Source of the DNA: JASGCL01 sp965203915
GTDB taxonomy: Bacteria > Pseudomonadota > Alphaproteobacteria > JASGCL01
Reading direction: 5' to 3'
Assembly: GCA_965203915.1 (NCBI GenBank)
Contig: OZ241918.1
Coordinates: forward strand, 1-64,000
DNA length: 64,000 nucleotides
Shown: positions 28,660-37,340 of the stretch, one piece after another
Layout: each line of letters starts with the position of its first letter
How positions within the stretch are numbered: position 1 is the stretch's first letter
Position numbers and translations under genes: made by a program
The notes under the pieces: model-generated
The model's database searches: none
The model's input: only the letters and a program-made list of their open reading frames with translations
Told to the model about the DNA's origin: nothing

Positions 28660-28682
28660 TTTTTTAGAATTATTCTAAAAAA
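28660..28682. promoter_or_regulatory. Perfect palindrome, candidate Irr/ICE-type operator
   Basis: Arms TTTTTTAGAAT (28660-28670) and ATTCTAAAAAA (28672-28682) are exact reverse complements around a single T. The site ends 16 bp before the ATG of the Irr/Fur-like regulator gene. AT-rich TTTAGAA...TTCTAAA palindromes of this kind resemble the iron-control elements bound by Irr in alphaproteobacteria, which suggests autoregulation. Confidence 0.55.
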
Positions 28683-28698
28683 ATAATTTGCACTTATC

Positions 28699-29433
28699 AT
28701 GTTGTCATCGAACACACCCCGCAACAAATTGCCCAACATGCTGCTGCTAGAGAAATCTTTGAGCGCGATGATATTGCCCATTGAATTGATGTCCACCATG
28801 GGGGGCAGCAAACATCAACCCCTGTCGGTTAGGCGCAACGCGGTTATTGCCGCTTTAAAAAAAATAAAACTGGCCGAAGGGGAAACCGCCAGCGATGCGC
28901 CGCGATTGGGCACAAAATTGTCGGATGTCGCCCTCAGTGGTATTTTAAAAAGTCAGAATATCATCCCCACCAAAACGCGCTTGCTGATGATGAAAATTTT
29001 ATTTCAGCGGCAGCATCATCAACATATCACCGCCGAAGATATTTTCAAAAAAATTTGTAACGAGAAAAAAGAAACAAAAGATGGCGGCAAAAAAAAGCCC
29101 CCCGCCATATCCCTGGCATCGATATACAATTGTCTTAATCTTTTTGTCGCCCATGGATTGTTGGCGCGTCATGAATTTCCACATCTTTTTTGGGGTAAAA
29201 AAAAATCTGCAACTGTTTTTTATGACACCAATATTGTGCCGCACCATCATGTGATAGATAGGTTGTCACGCCGTATCTATGACATACCGCTGGATATTTT
29301 GGCTTTTGACAAATTGATAGAGCAAGCGAGCAGCAAAATAAGAAATGAAACCCTTATCCCCAAAAAACTATGGCGTGCCGATGGCATCAAAAGGAATGTT
29401 TTTATTGCCCCGCTGGTTTTTGTGCTAGAATAA
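28699..29433 (+). CDS. Fur-family transcriptional regulator, Irr-like
   Basis: The last two thirds of the 244 residues match the Fur superfamily: LKSQNIIPTKTRLLMMKILF (start of the winged helix), HITAEDIFKKI, SLASIYNCLNLFVAHGLLAR (recognition helix) and FYDTNIVPHHHVIDRLSRRI with the His cluster typical of Irr and other Fur proteins. It ends with DIPLDILAFD. An N-terminal extension of about 80 residues is unusual, and a later start is possible; no Shine-Dalgarno sequence decides this. Irr controls haem and iron genes in rhizobia and relatives. The C-terminal region is longer than normal Fur. A perfect palindrome lies just before the gene. Confidence 0.75.
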   Translation: MLSSNTPRNKLPNMLLLEKSLSAMILPIELMSTMGGSKHQPLSVRRNAVIAALKKIKLAEGETASDAPRLGTKLSDVALSGILKSQNIIPTKTRLLMMKILFQRQHHQHITAEDIFKKICNEKKETKDGGKKKPPAISLASIYNCLNLFVAHGLLARHEFPHLFWGKKKSATVFYDTNIVPHHHVIDRLSRRIYDIPLDILAFDKLIEQASSKIRNETLIPKKLWRADGIKRNVFIAPLVFVLE

Positions 29434-29462
29434 TTCCTTCCCCATCAATCATCTTGCCCATC

Positions 29463-30266
29463 ATGTTGTCCATATTATTACCACATCGCGGCTTGTTTGC
29501 TTTAAGTCTTAAGCCTGGCACGGCGGGCACCGCCAACATCATTGTCGATTTTTTAGAAAAAATTATTACCGCCGATACCGCGCCGCTACGCCACAACCAA
29601 CCTATCTATTCGGCCTTGCTCACCGCCACGGGCAAATACCTTGCCGATTTTTTTATTATCCCGCCGCCGCCAGGCAACATATTGGGTGATGGGTTTTTTA
29701 TCGAAATGGATAAGTCATTGATGGCCGATTGCAAATTGCAATTACAAAAATATATATTGCGTCAACCGATCGCCATCACCAACATGATGGAGCAGGTTTA
29801 TGTCAGTTTTGATAAACCAATCGCCGACCCCGAGCATGCCAACATGTTTTTCATAACCGACCCCAGGCGACAAATGAACGGCGCGGATAATAAACTTACC
29901 CAGGCTTGCTATCGTATTTATGGTCAGGTTGCGACCCATGGCGAAGAACAGACGCCCTATCATCGCTGGCGTATAGAAAATATGTTGCCAGAGGGGATGA
30001 TGGATTTCACCCCACAAGAATCGATGGTGGTGGAATATCATTTACAAAATACTGGCGGTTTATCATTAACCAAAGGTTGCTTCGTGGGCCAGGAAGTAAC
30101 GGCAAGAATGTTTTATAAACAAGCAACCGCCCATAAATTAAAAAAACAACTTTTTCAAAAAACTTTTGACGCCGATGACCTGCCCTCCGCCCCTGACAAA
30201 ATTTTATCCACCGTTACCCTCAACAATAAAAAATTAGCTTTGGTCATGGAAAAAAGACATGGATAA
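29463..30266 (+). CDS. ygfZ: YgfZ/GcvT-domain folate-binding protein
   Basis: Folate-dependent protein related to GcvT that helps keep certain iron-sulfur enzymes active. From ATG 29463 it has 267 residues. The diagnostic motif is KGCFVGQE near residue 205 (K-G-C-[FY]-x-G-Q-E), and the N-terminal part PHRGLFALSLKPGTA is the usual family beginning. The upstream open frame to 29370 overlaps the regulator gene and reads as non-homologous sequence, so 29463 is the better start. The first glycosyltransferase gene overlaps its last codons, suggesting a shared transcript. Confidence 0.85.
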   Translation: MLSILLPHRGLFALSLKPGTAGTANIIVDFLEKIITADTAPLRHNQPIYSALLTATGKYLADFFIIPPPPGNILGDGFFIEMDKSLMADCKLQLQKYILRQPIAITNMMEQVYVSFDKPIADPEHANMFFITDPRRQMNGADNKLTQACYRIYGQVATHGEEQTPYHRWRIENMLPEGMMDFTPQESMVVEYHLQNTGGLSLTKGCFVGQEVTARMFYKQATAHKLKKQLFQKTFDADDLPSAPDKILSTVTLNNKKLALVMEKRHG

Positions 30267-31332
30267 AAACATCATGCCTTCAAGTAGCAAAGCGATAAGG
30301 CAAAATATCATGCCTTCAAATACCTTGCGTGATAACGCAAATATATTGGTGTCGGTTATTATGCCGCTGTTTAATCACGAAAAATATGTTGCCCAGGCTA
30401 TAACCTCTATCCTGGCGCAAACCCATAAAAACCTTGAACTGATAATTATCGATGATGGATCGACCGATGATTCGGGGGCCATAGCACAAACCTATGCTCG
30501 ACAAGATAACCGCGTCAAATACCAATTTCAAAAAAACACTGGCGTCGCCATGGCGCGCAACCGCGGGTGTAAAATGGCACGCGGCACGGTGGTGGCGTGG
30601 CAGGACGCCGATGATTTTTCTCACCCACAAAGGTTAGAACAGCAATTACAATCTTTGCAAGGGAACATAGGCGCGGTGGGTTGTTGGTTGCAACCCGTCA
30701 ACGCCGATGGAAAAAATTTTGCCGCGCCCGAATATTTGGCACCCACCCGCCCCGATAAAACGCCCGAAGATAAAACAAAATATCTAATAGGCGGCAAAGA
30801 ATATGGCTACGCCAATTTGCCAAGTTTTTTAATAAAAAAAAAATACATCGGTCGCGGGTTTCGCAACCTGCGCGTGGGGGAGGACATGGACCTTATCTTT
30901 CGTGTGGAAGAAAAAACAAAAATGCTAACCATACCCCAAGCCTTGTATTATTATCGCCACCACGACAACAATAGCCAACAACGTTTGGTTAAAAAAAATA
31001 TCTCAAAACGGCTGGAAATAACCTTCGGCAACTTGGTATATTTCTTGTCGGCCTATGCCCGCCGCATCTATGGCACGGATCCGCTGGCGCATTTACCAAT
31101 CACCACGCCCCTAGCCCAGGGGCGTTATTTGTGCTATTTTGCATGCTACCTAAGACTTTATCGTTTTATACCACGCATCTTGCGCATTAATAAAATGTCG
31201 TGGGTTGAATTCATGGGGCGATTATTATTTATTAACCTCCAAACAATATTTTTATTTTCTAAAAGACGCAATGAAAAAAAATCCTTCACTCGCAAATCAT
31301 CGAAGGCTGACCCCGCCGACAAATGTAGCTAG
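30259..31332 (+). CDS. Family 2 glycosyltransferase (first of a tandem pair)
   Basis: GT-A fold glycosyltransferase of 357 residues. It contains VSVIMPLFNHEKYVAQAITS, LELIIIDDGSTDDS, ARNRGCKMARG and the metal-binding QDADD (DXD-type). The last 60 residues carry RFIPRILRINKMSWVEFMGR, also found in the next gene. It probably transfers a sugar onto a cell-surface glycan or lipid; the substrate cannot be read from the sequence. It overlaps ygfZ at its start, and the second paralogue starts within its end (31271). Confidence 0.88.
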   Translation: MDKNIMPSSSKAIRQNIMPSNTLRDNANILVSVIMPLFNHEKYVAQAITSILAQTHKNLELIIIDDGSTDDSGAIAQTYARQDNRVKYQFQKNTGVAMARNRGCKMARGTVVAWQDADDFSHPQRLEQQLQSLQGNIGAVGCWLQPVNADGKNFAAPEYLAPTRPDKTPEDKTKYLIGGKEYGYANLPSFLIKKKYIGRGFRNLRVGEDMDLIFRVEEKTKMLTIPQALYYYRHHDNNSQQRLVKKNISKRLEITFGNLVYFLSAYARRIYGTDPLAHLPITTPLAQGRYLCYFACYLRLYRFIPRILRINKMSWVEFMGRLLFINLQTIFLFSKRRNEKKSFTRKSSKADPADKCS

Positions 31333-32362
31333 CACAACAAACAAACAACAACATAGCCAAGGTTCTGGGCAAAGCCGCCAACAAAAACCGTTGGTGTCGG
31401 TTATCATGGCTTTGTTCAATCATGAAAAATACGTCGCGGCCGCCATCGAATCAATGCTGGCGCAAACCTATCAACATTTTGAACTTATTATTATTGATGA
31501 CGGGTCGACCGACATGTCGGCAAACGTGGCGCGGCAATATGCAAAAACCGACAAGCGTATTATTTATTATCATCAAAAAAATAAGGGCGAATATGCGGCG
31601 CGCAACCGCGGGTTAACCATGGCGCGGGGTGAATATATTGCCTGGCTTGATGCCGATGATATTATTTATCCGACAAAGTTACAAACCCAGGTAGACTTCC
31701 TCGAAAAAAATCAAGCTGTTGCCATATGCGCTGTGGGATGCGAAAGAATCGACAGCCGTGGGCATTTGCTAAGTCAAGAAACCACCGGGCCTGTTACTTT
31801 GCCTTATAAAAATAATCGTCATCAACCACGCAACCCCCTTACTGGCCACAGCAATCATGTGGTGGGTGCGACCATCATGACGCGACACGGCTGTTATAAA
31901 AAATTGGGTTTTTATCGCCCCTTTGAACTGGGGACAGATTACGACATGTTGCTAAGGATGGAAGAACATTTCACCATTGTTGTCCTACCCTATTATCTTT
32001 ACGGTTGGCGTTTGCATGCCAACACCAGCATCAGCCGTATTAAAAAAAATGGCTATCACGGTCGTTTGGGGATTAGCATTAACCGCTTGGTGGTTAATTT
32101 ATCATGCCTGGCGCGGCGTTATCATGGTGTCGACCCGCTTATGACCATGGTTGGTTTGCCGCTTGATAATATTTATTTTCCATCGTCTAACATTGCGCTG
32201 GCGCGGCCGCGCGTCTTTTTTCTTTTTTGGCGTCTGCCGTGCCTTTGGTTTTATATATTTCCTATTTTGCGTATCAACAAAATGTCTATCCCTGAATTTA
32301 TGGCGCGGTTATTATGGGCGGGCATGGTGCAGTTATCTAGCAAAGTTATAAAAAAGAAGTAA
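31271..32362 (+). CDS. Family 2 glycosyltransferase (second of a tandem pair)
   Basis: Paralogue of the preceding gene. It shares VSVIMALFNHEKYVAAAIES, FELIIIDDGSTDMS, ARNRGLTMARGEYIAWLDAD and the same C-terminal block ILRINKMSIPEFMARLL. The frame is open from 31205, but the ATG at 31271 is preferred because earlier codons overlap conserved sequence of the first gene in another frame. This gives about 363 residues. The conserved N-terminal fold and divergent middle suggest an old tandem duplication with different donor or acceptor specificity. Confidence 0.87.
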   Translation: MKKNPSLANHRRLTPPTNVASTTNKQQHSQGSGQSRQQKPLVSVIMALFNHEKYVAAAIESMLAQTYQHFELIIIDDGSTDMSANVARQYAKTDKRIIYYHQKNKGEYAARNRGLTMARGEYIAWLDADDIIYPTKLQTQVDFLEKNQAVAICAVGCERIDSRGHLLSQETTGPVTLPYKNNRHQPRNPLTGHSNHVVGATIMTRHGCYKKLGFYRPFELGTDYDMLLRMEEHFTIVVLPYYLYGWRLHANTSISRIKKNGYHGRLGISINRLVVNLSCLARRYHGVDPLMTMVGLPLDNIYFPSSNIALARPRVFFLFWRLPCLWFYIFPILRINKMSIPEFMARLLWAGMVQLSSKVIKKK

Positions 32363-32391
32363 TTGCAAAAATCTTTTTTTAGACTTATATA
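32363..32391 (+). promoter_or_regulatory. Promoter for tldD
   Basis: TTGCAA (32363-32368) with a 17-bp spacer to TATATA (32386-32391). It begins at the stop of the second glycosyltransferase gene. The predicted leader before the ATG at 32406 is only about 8 nt. Confidence 0.4.
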
Positions 32392-32405
32392 ACAGGGGTA
32401 TAGTC

Positions 32406-33884
32406 ATGACCAACCCGCTTATCCATCCCCAGAAGTGGTTTTTTGAAAAACTGCAGATGAGCCAAGAAGCCACCTTGGCCGAGGTCAAAACGGCATTGCA
32501 CGGTGCCGACGATGGCGAATTATTTTGTGAATTAAAATTGAGCGAAGTTTTATCATTCGATGATAATAAAATAAAGGACGCTAGCTATAGCGATGCCGCA
32601 GGTTTTGGTTTGCGCGCCGTGGTGAACGACCTGACGGGTTATGCCCATTCGTCCGAATGGTCGCCCGCCGCGTTGCAACGCGCCGCCAACACGGTGCGCG
32701 GCGTGTTAAAGGGTTATTATTTCAACAGCGATGTTACGGGTGGCAACCAACAACCCACCGCCGCCATGTCGGCCGCGCCCAGCAAAACCAACCACCAACT
32801 TTACGGGCTGGATAATCCCATCGACCTTATCCCTTTTAACAGCAAGGTAAAATTGCTTTCGGCCATGAATGATTACGTGCGAAAGACCGACCCGCAAGTC
32901 AAACAGTTTTCGGGAAGCATCGCCATGAATTGGCAAGTGATTATGATATTGCGTGCCGATGGTGCCATATTCACCGATATTAGACCGCTGGTGCGGGTTA
33001 ATATGTCGGTCATGATGGCCGATGAAAAGGGCCGCCGCGAATCGGGCGGTTATGGTTATGGTGGTCGCGGCGATATTAACCATTTGTTCGATGAAGCCAA
33101 ATGGCAACATGCGTTGGATGAATCTATCCGCCAGGCGCGGGTTAACCTAAAGGCGGAGAATGCTCCCGCGGGGGAAACCACGGTGGTCCTGGGGCCAGGT
33201 TGGCCAGGCATTTTATTGCACGAAGCCGTGGGCCACGGGTTGGAAGGGGATTTTAATCGCAAGGAAACGTCGGCCTTCACCGGTAAAATTGGCAACCGCG
33301 TTGCCGCCAAGGGCGTGACGGTTTATGACGACGGCACCATGTCGGGGCGTCGGGGCAGTTTAAATATCGATGACGAGGGTTCGCCCACCGACAGCAATAT
33401 TTTAATCGAAGATGGTATTTTAAAAGGTTATATGCAAGACCGCCAAAATGCACGGTTGATGAAAAAAAACATCACGGGTAATTGTCGCCGCGAATCATAC
33501 GCCCATGTTCCCATGCCGCGCATGACCAACACATTCATGACCGCGGGGCAACATGACCCCGCCGAAATTATTGCATCGGTGAAGAAGGGCGTTTACGCGG
33601 TTAATTTTGGTGGCGGTCAGGTTGATATCACCAATGGCAAATTTGTTTTTTCCTGCACCGAAAGTTATTTAATCGAAGATGGCAAAATTACCAAGCCGCT
33701 GAAGGGCGCGACATTGATTGGCAATGGCCCCGAAGCATTAAAATATATTTCGATGATTGGCAACGACATGCAGCTGGATACGGGCATAGGCACCTGTGGC
33801 AAAAATGGTCAGGGCGTCCCCGTTGGCGTGGGCCAACCCACCATCAAGCTAGACAAAATGGTGGTCGGCGGCACCAGCGTCTAG
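32406..33884 (+). CDS. tldD: Metalloprotease TldD
   Basis: Zinc-dependent protease that, with TldE/PmbA, processes peptides such as antitoxins and modified-peptide precursors. The 492 residues carry the TldD motif LHEAVGHGLEGD (H272, E273, H277) and conserved GGGQVDITNGKFVFSCTESY and GNGPEALKYISMIGNDMQLD near the C-terminus. No tldE partner is in the window. The TAG stop lies inside a palindromic CTAGGC repeat (33881-33895), the first of several in this window. Confidence 0.95.
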   Translation: MTNPLIHPQKWFFEKLQMSQEATLAEVKTALHGADDGELFCELKLSEVLSFDDNKIKDASYSDAAGFGLRAVVNDLTGYAHSSEWSPAALQRAANTVRGVLKGYYFNSDVTGGNQQPTAAMSAAPSKTNHQLYGLDNPIDLIPFNSKVKLLSAMNDYVRKTDPQVKQFSGSIAMNWQVIMILRADGAIFTDIRPLVRVNMSVMMADEKGRRESGGYGYGGRGDINHLFDEAKWQHALDESIRQARVNLKAENAPAGETTVVLGPGWPGILLHEAVGHGLEGDFNRKETSAFTGKIGNRVAAKGVTVYDDGTMSGRRGSLNIDDEGSPTDSNILIEDGILKGYMQDRQNARLMKKNITGNCRRESYAHVPMPRMTNTFMTAGQHDPAEIIASVKKGVYAVNFGGGQVDITNGKFVFSCTESYLIEDGKITKPLKGATLIGNGPEALKYISMIGNDMQLDTGIGTCGKNGQGVPVGVGQPTIKLDKMVVGGTSV

Positions 33885-33895
33885 GCTTCGCCTAG
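33881..33895. repeat. CTAGGC palindromic repeat at the tldD stop
   Basis: CTAGGCTTCGCCTAG is a palindrome with a 3-nt centre and supplies the TAG stop of tldD. The sequence after it, AACCAAACTTTTTCAGCTT, partly resembles the copies at 54207 and 55339. Confidence 0.65.
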
Positions 33896-34407
33896 AACCA
33901 AACTTTTTCAGCTTCTTGATAAGGGGTCTTTTTAATTACTGACCCCCAATATAATGCGCAACCAATTCGCTGAGTGGTGGAGAAAAAATACCCCGCAAGC
34001 CCCCATTGCATAAACCGCGGGGGGACGGAAAATGAAGGAGTGAAGTGACTATCATTTTCCTAGGGGAGGCGTTATCATCGTTTTTAAACAACACAAATAT
34101 TTAAAAAGCGATAACGCCAAACTTCCCTTGTGATACAAGGGAAGAAGAAAATGAAGGAGCATAGCGTAAGCGGAGCGACTATCATTTTCAGTTAGGTTAG
34201 ACGCCTTGTCAGAATATTAAATAGCGTCTTTTAGAATCTATAGCGGGGTCTAACCTATCCGTAAAACATATTCGCTTCGCTCATTGTTTTTCTCCTTCCC
34301 TTGTATCACAAGGGAAGTCAGTAGCGCGCAATTTTATTCGCCACGATATTAAAGAAAGTAGTTGTTTTTAGTTGCATAGAAAAAACGAATCGTTTTAGGT
34401 GGGGAGT
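33885..34407. repeat. Intergenic mosaic of hairpins and repeated palindromes
   Basis: No coding is supported in these 520 bp. At least seven inverted repeats follow one another: GGGGTC/GACCCC (33923-33946), CCCCGC/GCGGGG (33991-34022), GAAAATGA/TCATTTTC (34028-34059), GGCGTTATC/GATAACGCC (34068-34118), CTTCCCTTG-type palindrome (34122-34144), a second GAAAATGA/TCATTTTC (34147-34189), TAGGTTAGAC/GTCTAACCTA (34193-34257), and an inverted copy of the CTTCCC palindrome (34295-34317). AGACGC/GCGTCT (34199-34229) competes with the TAGGTTAGAC stem. The pattern looks like nested miniature or extragenic palindromic elements. Confidence 0.7.
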
Positions 34408-35820
34408 ATGTCTAAAACCTCCCCAACCCCGATTGTCCTGACCGATGAGGAATGGGCGCGGATGACCGCACGGCGGCGAGAAGAGAATCAAAAATCAATC
34501 TCGTGGCATGAGGAGCTCATAAATCTTCATAAACTAAAAAATAAGATTTGGGGAAAAACAGAAAATACCCTTACGCCACCACCAGAGTTGTTAAAAATAG
34601 ATGAGCCCGAGTATAAAGAAATGGTTGAGGCTTTTATCAATGGCACAGAGGCATGGTTCAAATGGCAAAAGTCTTTTGCTAATAATGGTTCGTCTAGTGC
34701 TCCACGCTATTATGATTTCCAATATTTAAATTTTTCTAGCTTTGAAGAAAAATTTTCTATCTTTGAAAAAAATTTTTCTATTCAATTAATTTCTATAGAA
34801 TTCATTAAACCAACTTTATTTGATTATTCAAGATTTTACTCGTTAATTCTGACTGACTGCGTTTTTACAAGAAGCGTTTCATTTGAACATGCTAAATTTT
34901 GTGCCTTTGCTGGATTTGATAGAACCTCATTTTCAAAGGACGTTTTTTTTGGAAGTGCTAAATCTCATATAGCGATTAGCTTTCAGGATGTTTACATTGA
35001 AAATATTATTGATTTTTCATCTATGAATTTTGAAAATAATAGCAGCCTAGACATACAAACAAATTTTAAGAGAATGTCCTTTGGCAATAAAGGAAATTTA
35101 ATTCTTGATAATGCTATTTTTAAAAGAACGATTCCTGATTTTCGTTATAGCCGTATACCTGATATTAGGCTTAATAACACATCAATTCCTGCGCCAAATA
35201 ATCTAAATTGGAATAAAGAAAATGAAGATATGTATCGTAAGCTAAAAGAACTAGCGATTGCCAACCATAACCATGAATATGAATTAAAATTCAATGGTTA
35301 TGAAATGGAAAGCAAAATTATCAATGCGGGCAATGCCGTGCCATTCTATCATGCCATATTTTCCAACCTGTTTTTTCCTGTTGGCTTGCTTCCTCATGCT
35401 CTACTTCGCGCCATATTTTTTTCTATGGGCAAGGGTTTTTTTAACAGATTGAAAAAATACAAACATCGGCTTTTTTCTATCTGGGCATCGCGATTTTCCA
35501 TTTGGCGCGCCGAAGCAAAAAAACAAATTCTTAGCTTACCCGAAATAATTTTTTTGAAAATTTACAAATGCCTATCAAATTTCGGGCAATCCATTATATT
35601 GCCAGCATTTTGGTTGGTCGTTTTGGCGGGTGTTTATTATTTACGATTTCATCCCGTTTCTTTTGATTTAATAAAAATCATGATGCCCATTCCTTTATTC
35701 GTAAATAATTTTAATGCGAACGAGAATATTAATGAATTGGGATTTGGCATAAAATCCCTTGCCACCATCCTCTGGTTCTTGCTCGGGCTTGGTATTCGCA
35801 ACAACTTCAAAATAAAATAA
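34408..35820 (+). CDS. Pentapeptide-repeat-like membrane protein
   Basis: A protein of 470 residues from ATG 34408, which has a good ribosome-binding site (GGTGGGGAG). The N-terminus contains TDEEWARMTARRREENQKSI. The central part (about 110-260) has irregular pentapeptide-like repeats with Phe/Leu at regular spacing (FDYSRF, FEHAKFCAF, FDRTSF). This is followed by YRKLKELAIANHNHEYELKF, seen before membrane segments in alphaproteobacterial pentapeptide proteins. Two hydrophobic helices lie near the C-terminus (about 395-412 and 445-465). The region is more AT-rich than its neighbours and follows the hairpin mosaic, so it may have been acquired. Function is unknown. Confidence 0.65.
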   Translation: MSKTSPTPIVLTDEEWARMTARRREENQKSISWHEELINLHKLKNKIWGKTENTLTPPPELLKIDEPEYKEMVEAFINGTEAWFKWQKSFANNGSSSAPRYYDFQYLNFSSFEEKFSIFEKNFSIQLISIEFIKPTLFDYSRFYSLILTDCVFTRSVSFEHAKFCAFAGFDRTSFSKDVFFGSAKSHIAISFQDVYIENIIDFSSMNFENNSSLDIQTNFKRMSFGNKGNLILDNAIFKRTIPDFRYSRIPDIRLNNTSIPAPNNLNWNKENEDMYRKLKELAIANHNHEYELKFNGYEMESKIINAGNAVPFYHAIFSNLFFPVGLLPHALLRAIFFSMGKGFFNRLKKYKHRLFSIWASRFSIWRAEAKKQILSLPEIIFLKIYKCLSNFGQSIILPAFWLVVLAGVYYLRFHPVSFDLIKIMMPIPLFVNNFNANENINELGFGIKSLATILWFLLGLGIRNNFKIK

Positions 35821-36012
35821 TGGCGGAAAAGGTATAAAATTTTTGCCAATACCTATTGCCACCCCGCCCCTAAATCTCTTTTTTTTATTTGACACGGCGG
35901 GGCGAATCGCGCGACTATCATTATCCAATCCAGTGGGGCAAGGGCAATCAACTAGAAAAAAAAACGGATATTAACCAACCAAAACATAAAAAAAAGCAAA
36001 AGGAAAAAAACC

Positions 36013-37020
36013 ATGTCATTATTAAAAGCCGAACCAATTTACAAACCATTCCATTACCCCTGGGCTTACGATGCTTGGTTGTTGCAACAAAAATTACATT
36101 GGCTACCCGAAGATATTTCACTGGCCGATGATGTGAAAGATTGGCAAGGCAAGGTAACCCCCGCCGAAAAAAATTTGCTAACCCAAATTTTCCGCTTCTT
36201 CACCCAATCGGATATCGAAGTCAACAATTGCTACATGCGTAAATACGCTGGCGTTTTTCAACCGACCGAGGTTATCATGATGCTGGCCGCCTTCGCCAAC
36301 ATGGAAACCATCCACGTTGCCGCCTATGCCTATTTGTTGGATACCATCGGCATGCCCGAAACCGAATATTCGGCTTTCAAAGATTATAAAGAAATGAAAG
36401 ACAAATATGATTACATGCAACAATGGGGCATGAAAACCCCAACCCAAATGGCAACCACCATGGCGGTGTTTGGTGCATTTACCGAAGGGTTACAATTGTT
36501 TGCGTCGTTCGTCATGTTGATGAATTTTCCGCGTTTCAACAAAATGAAAGGCATGGGGCAAATTGTTACCTATTCGGTGCGCGATGAATCGTTGCATACC
36601 GAATGTATCATCCGCCTGCATAATATTTTTTTGCAGGAAAACCCCGAAGTCAAAACCCCCGAGTATGAAAATACATTGCTGGAAATTTGCAAAGCCATCG
36701 TCAAGCATGAAGATGCCTTCATCGACCTTGCCTTTCAAATGGGCCCCGTGCAGGGTTTAACGGCGGAGGATGTTAAAAAATATATCCGCTATATCGCCGA
36801 CCGCCGTTTGCAACAATTAAACTTGAAAACGTATTTTGGCGTCGAAAAAAATCCCTTACCCTGGATGGATGAAATGATGAATGGTGTGGAATTCACCAAC
36901 TTCTTCGAAAATCGTGCCACCGAATATGCGCGCGGCGCCACAACGGGCAGTTGGGATGAAGCCTTCGTTGACTTGGTTGACCGTGCCAAAACGGTTGGCC
37001 ACGCCCCCAGCGCTACTTAA
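36013..37020 (+). CDS. nrdB: Ribonucleoside-diphosphate reductase subunit beta
   Basis: Small radical-carrying subunit of class I ribonucleotide reductase, needed to make dNTPs. The 335 residues keep all expected di-iron ligands: D67, E98 and H101 (METIH), E158, E192 and H195 (DESLH). Y105 occupies the position of the tyrosyl radical. A good AAGGA ribosome-binding site precedes the ATG. The large subunit nrdA is not adjacent, so the genes are split. A stable hairpin follows the stop. No NrdR box was recognised upstream. Confidence 0.96.
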   Translation: MSLLKAEPIYKPFHYPWAYDAWLLQQKLHWLPEDISLADDVKDWQGKVTPAEKNLLTQIFRFFTQSDIEVNNCYMRKYAGVFQPTEVIMMLAAFANMETIHVAAYAYLLDTIGMPETEYSAFKDYKEMKDKYDYMQQWGMKTPTQMATTMAVFGAFTEGLQLFASFVMLMNFPRFNKMKGMGQIVTYSVRDESLHTECIIRLHNIFLQENPEVKTPEYENTLLEICKAIVKHEDAFIDLAFQMGPVQGLTAEDVKKYIRYIADRRLQQLNLKTYFGVEKNPLPWMDEMMNGVEFTNFFENRATEYARGATTGSWDEAFVDLVDRAKTVGHAPSAT

Positions 37021-37029
37021 AAACAAAAC

Positions 37030-37092
37030 CCCGCCATGGCTTGCGCAATGCGATTTTCGCACGGCGCGGTCATGGCGGGCTTTACCCAAAAT
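37030..37092 (+). terminator. Terminator after nrdB
   Basis: CCCGCCATG (37030-37038) and CATGGCGGG (37071-37079) form a perfect 9-bp stem with further pairing in the loop. A loose T-rich tract (CTTTACCCAAAATTTTT) follows. It lies 10 bp after the nrdB stop. Confidence 0.6.
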
Positions 37093-37340
37093 TTTTCTTA
37101 ATATTTTTTCTTAATATTTTTTTTTGACAATTCTTCCGCGGGCAACTTGATAGGAAAATTTTTATTCGCAATATTCATCGATATTTTTTGTAAATAACTA
37201 TCATTTTAAACTCAATTATGCTTATTATCATTCACTAGCAACCGCCATAAAGTGGCGCGGCGTATTTTTTTACCGCTATGCAACCAAGCAGGCTCAAACG
37301 ATTTATTGTAACCGTTTGATTATATTTAATTATATTTTAT
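37093..37340. other. AT-rich spacer between nrdB and the coiled-coil/winged-helix gene
   Basis: Part of a 416-bp gap. No open frame with recognisable features is seen. The downstream end carries the promoter and inverted repeat listed separately. Confidence 0.5.
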
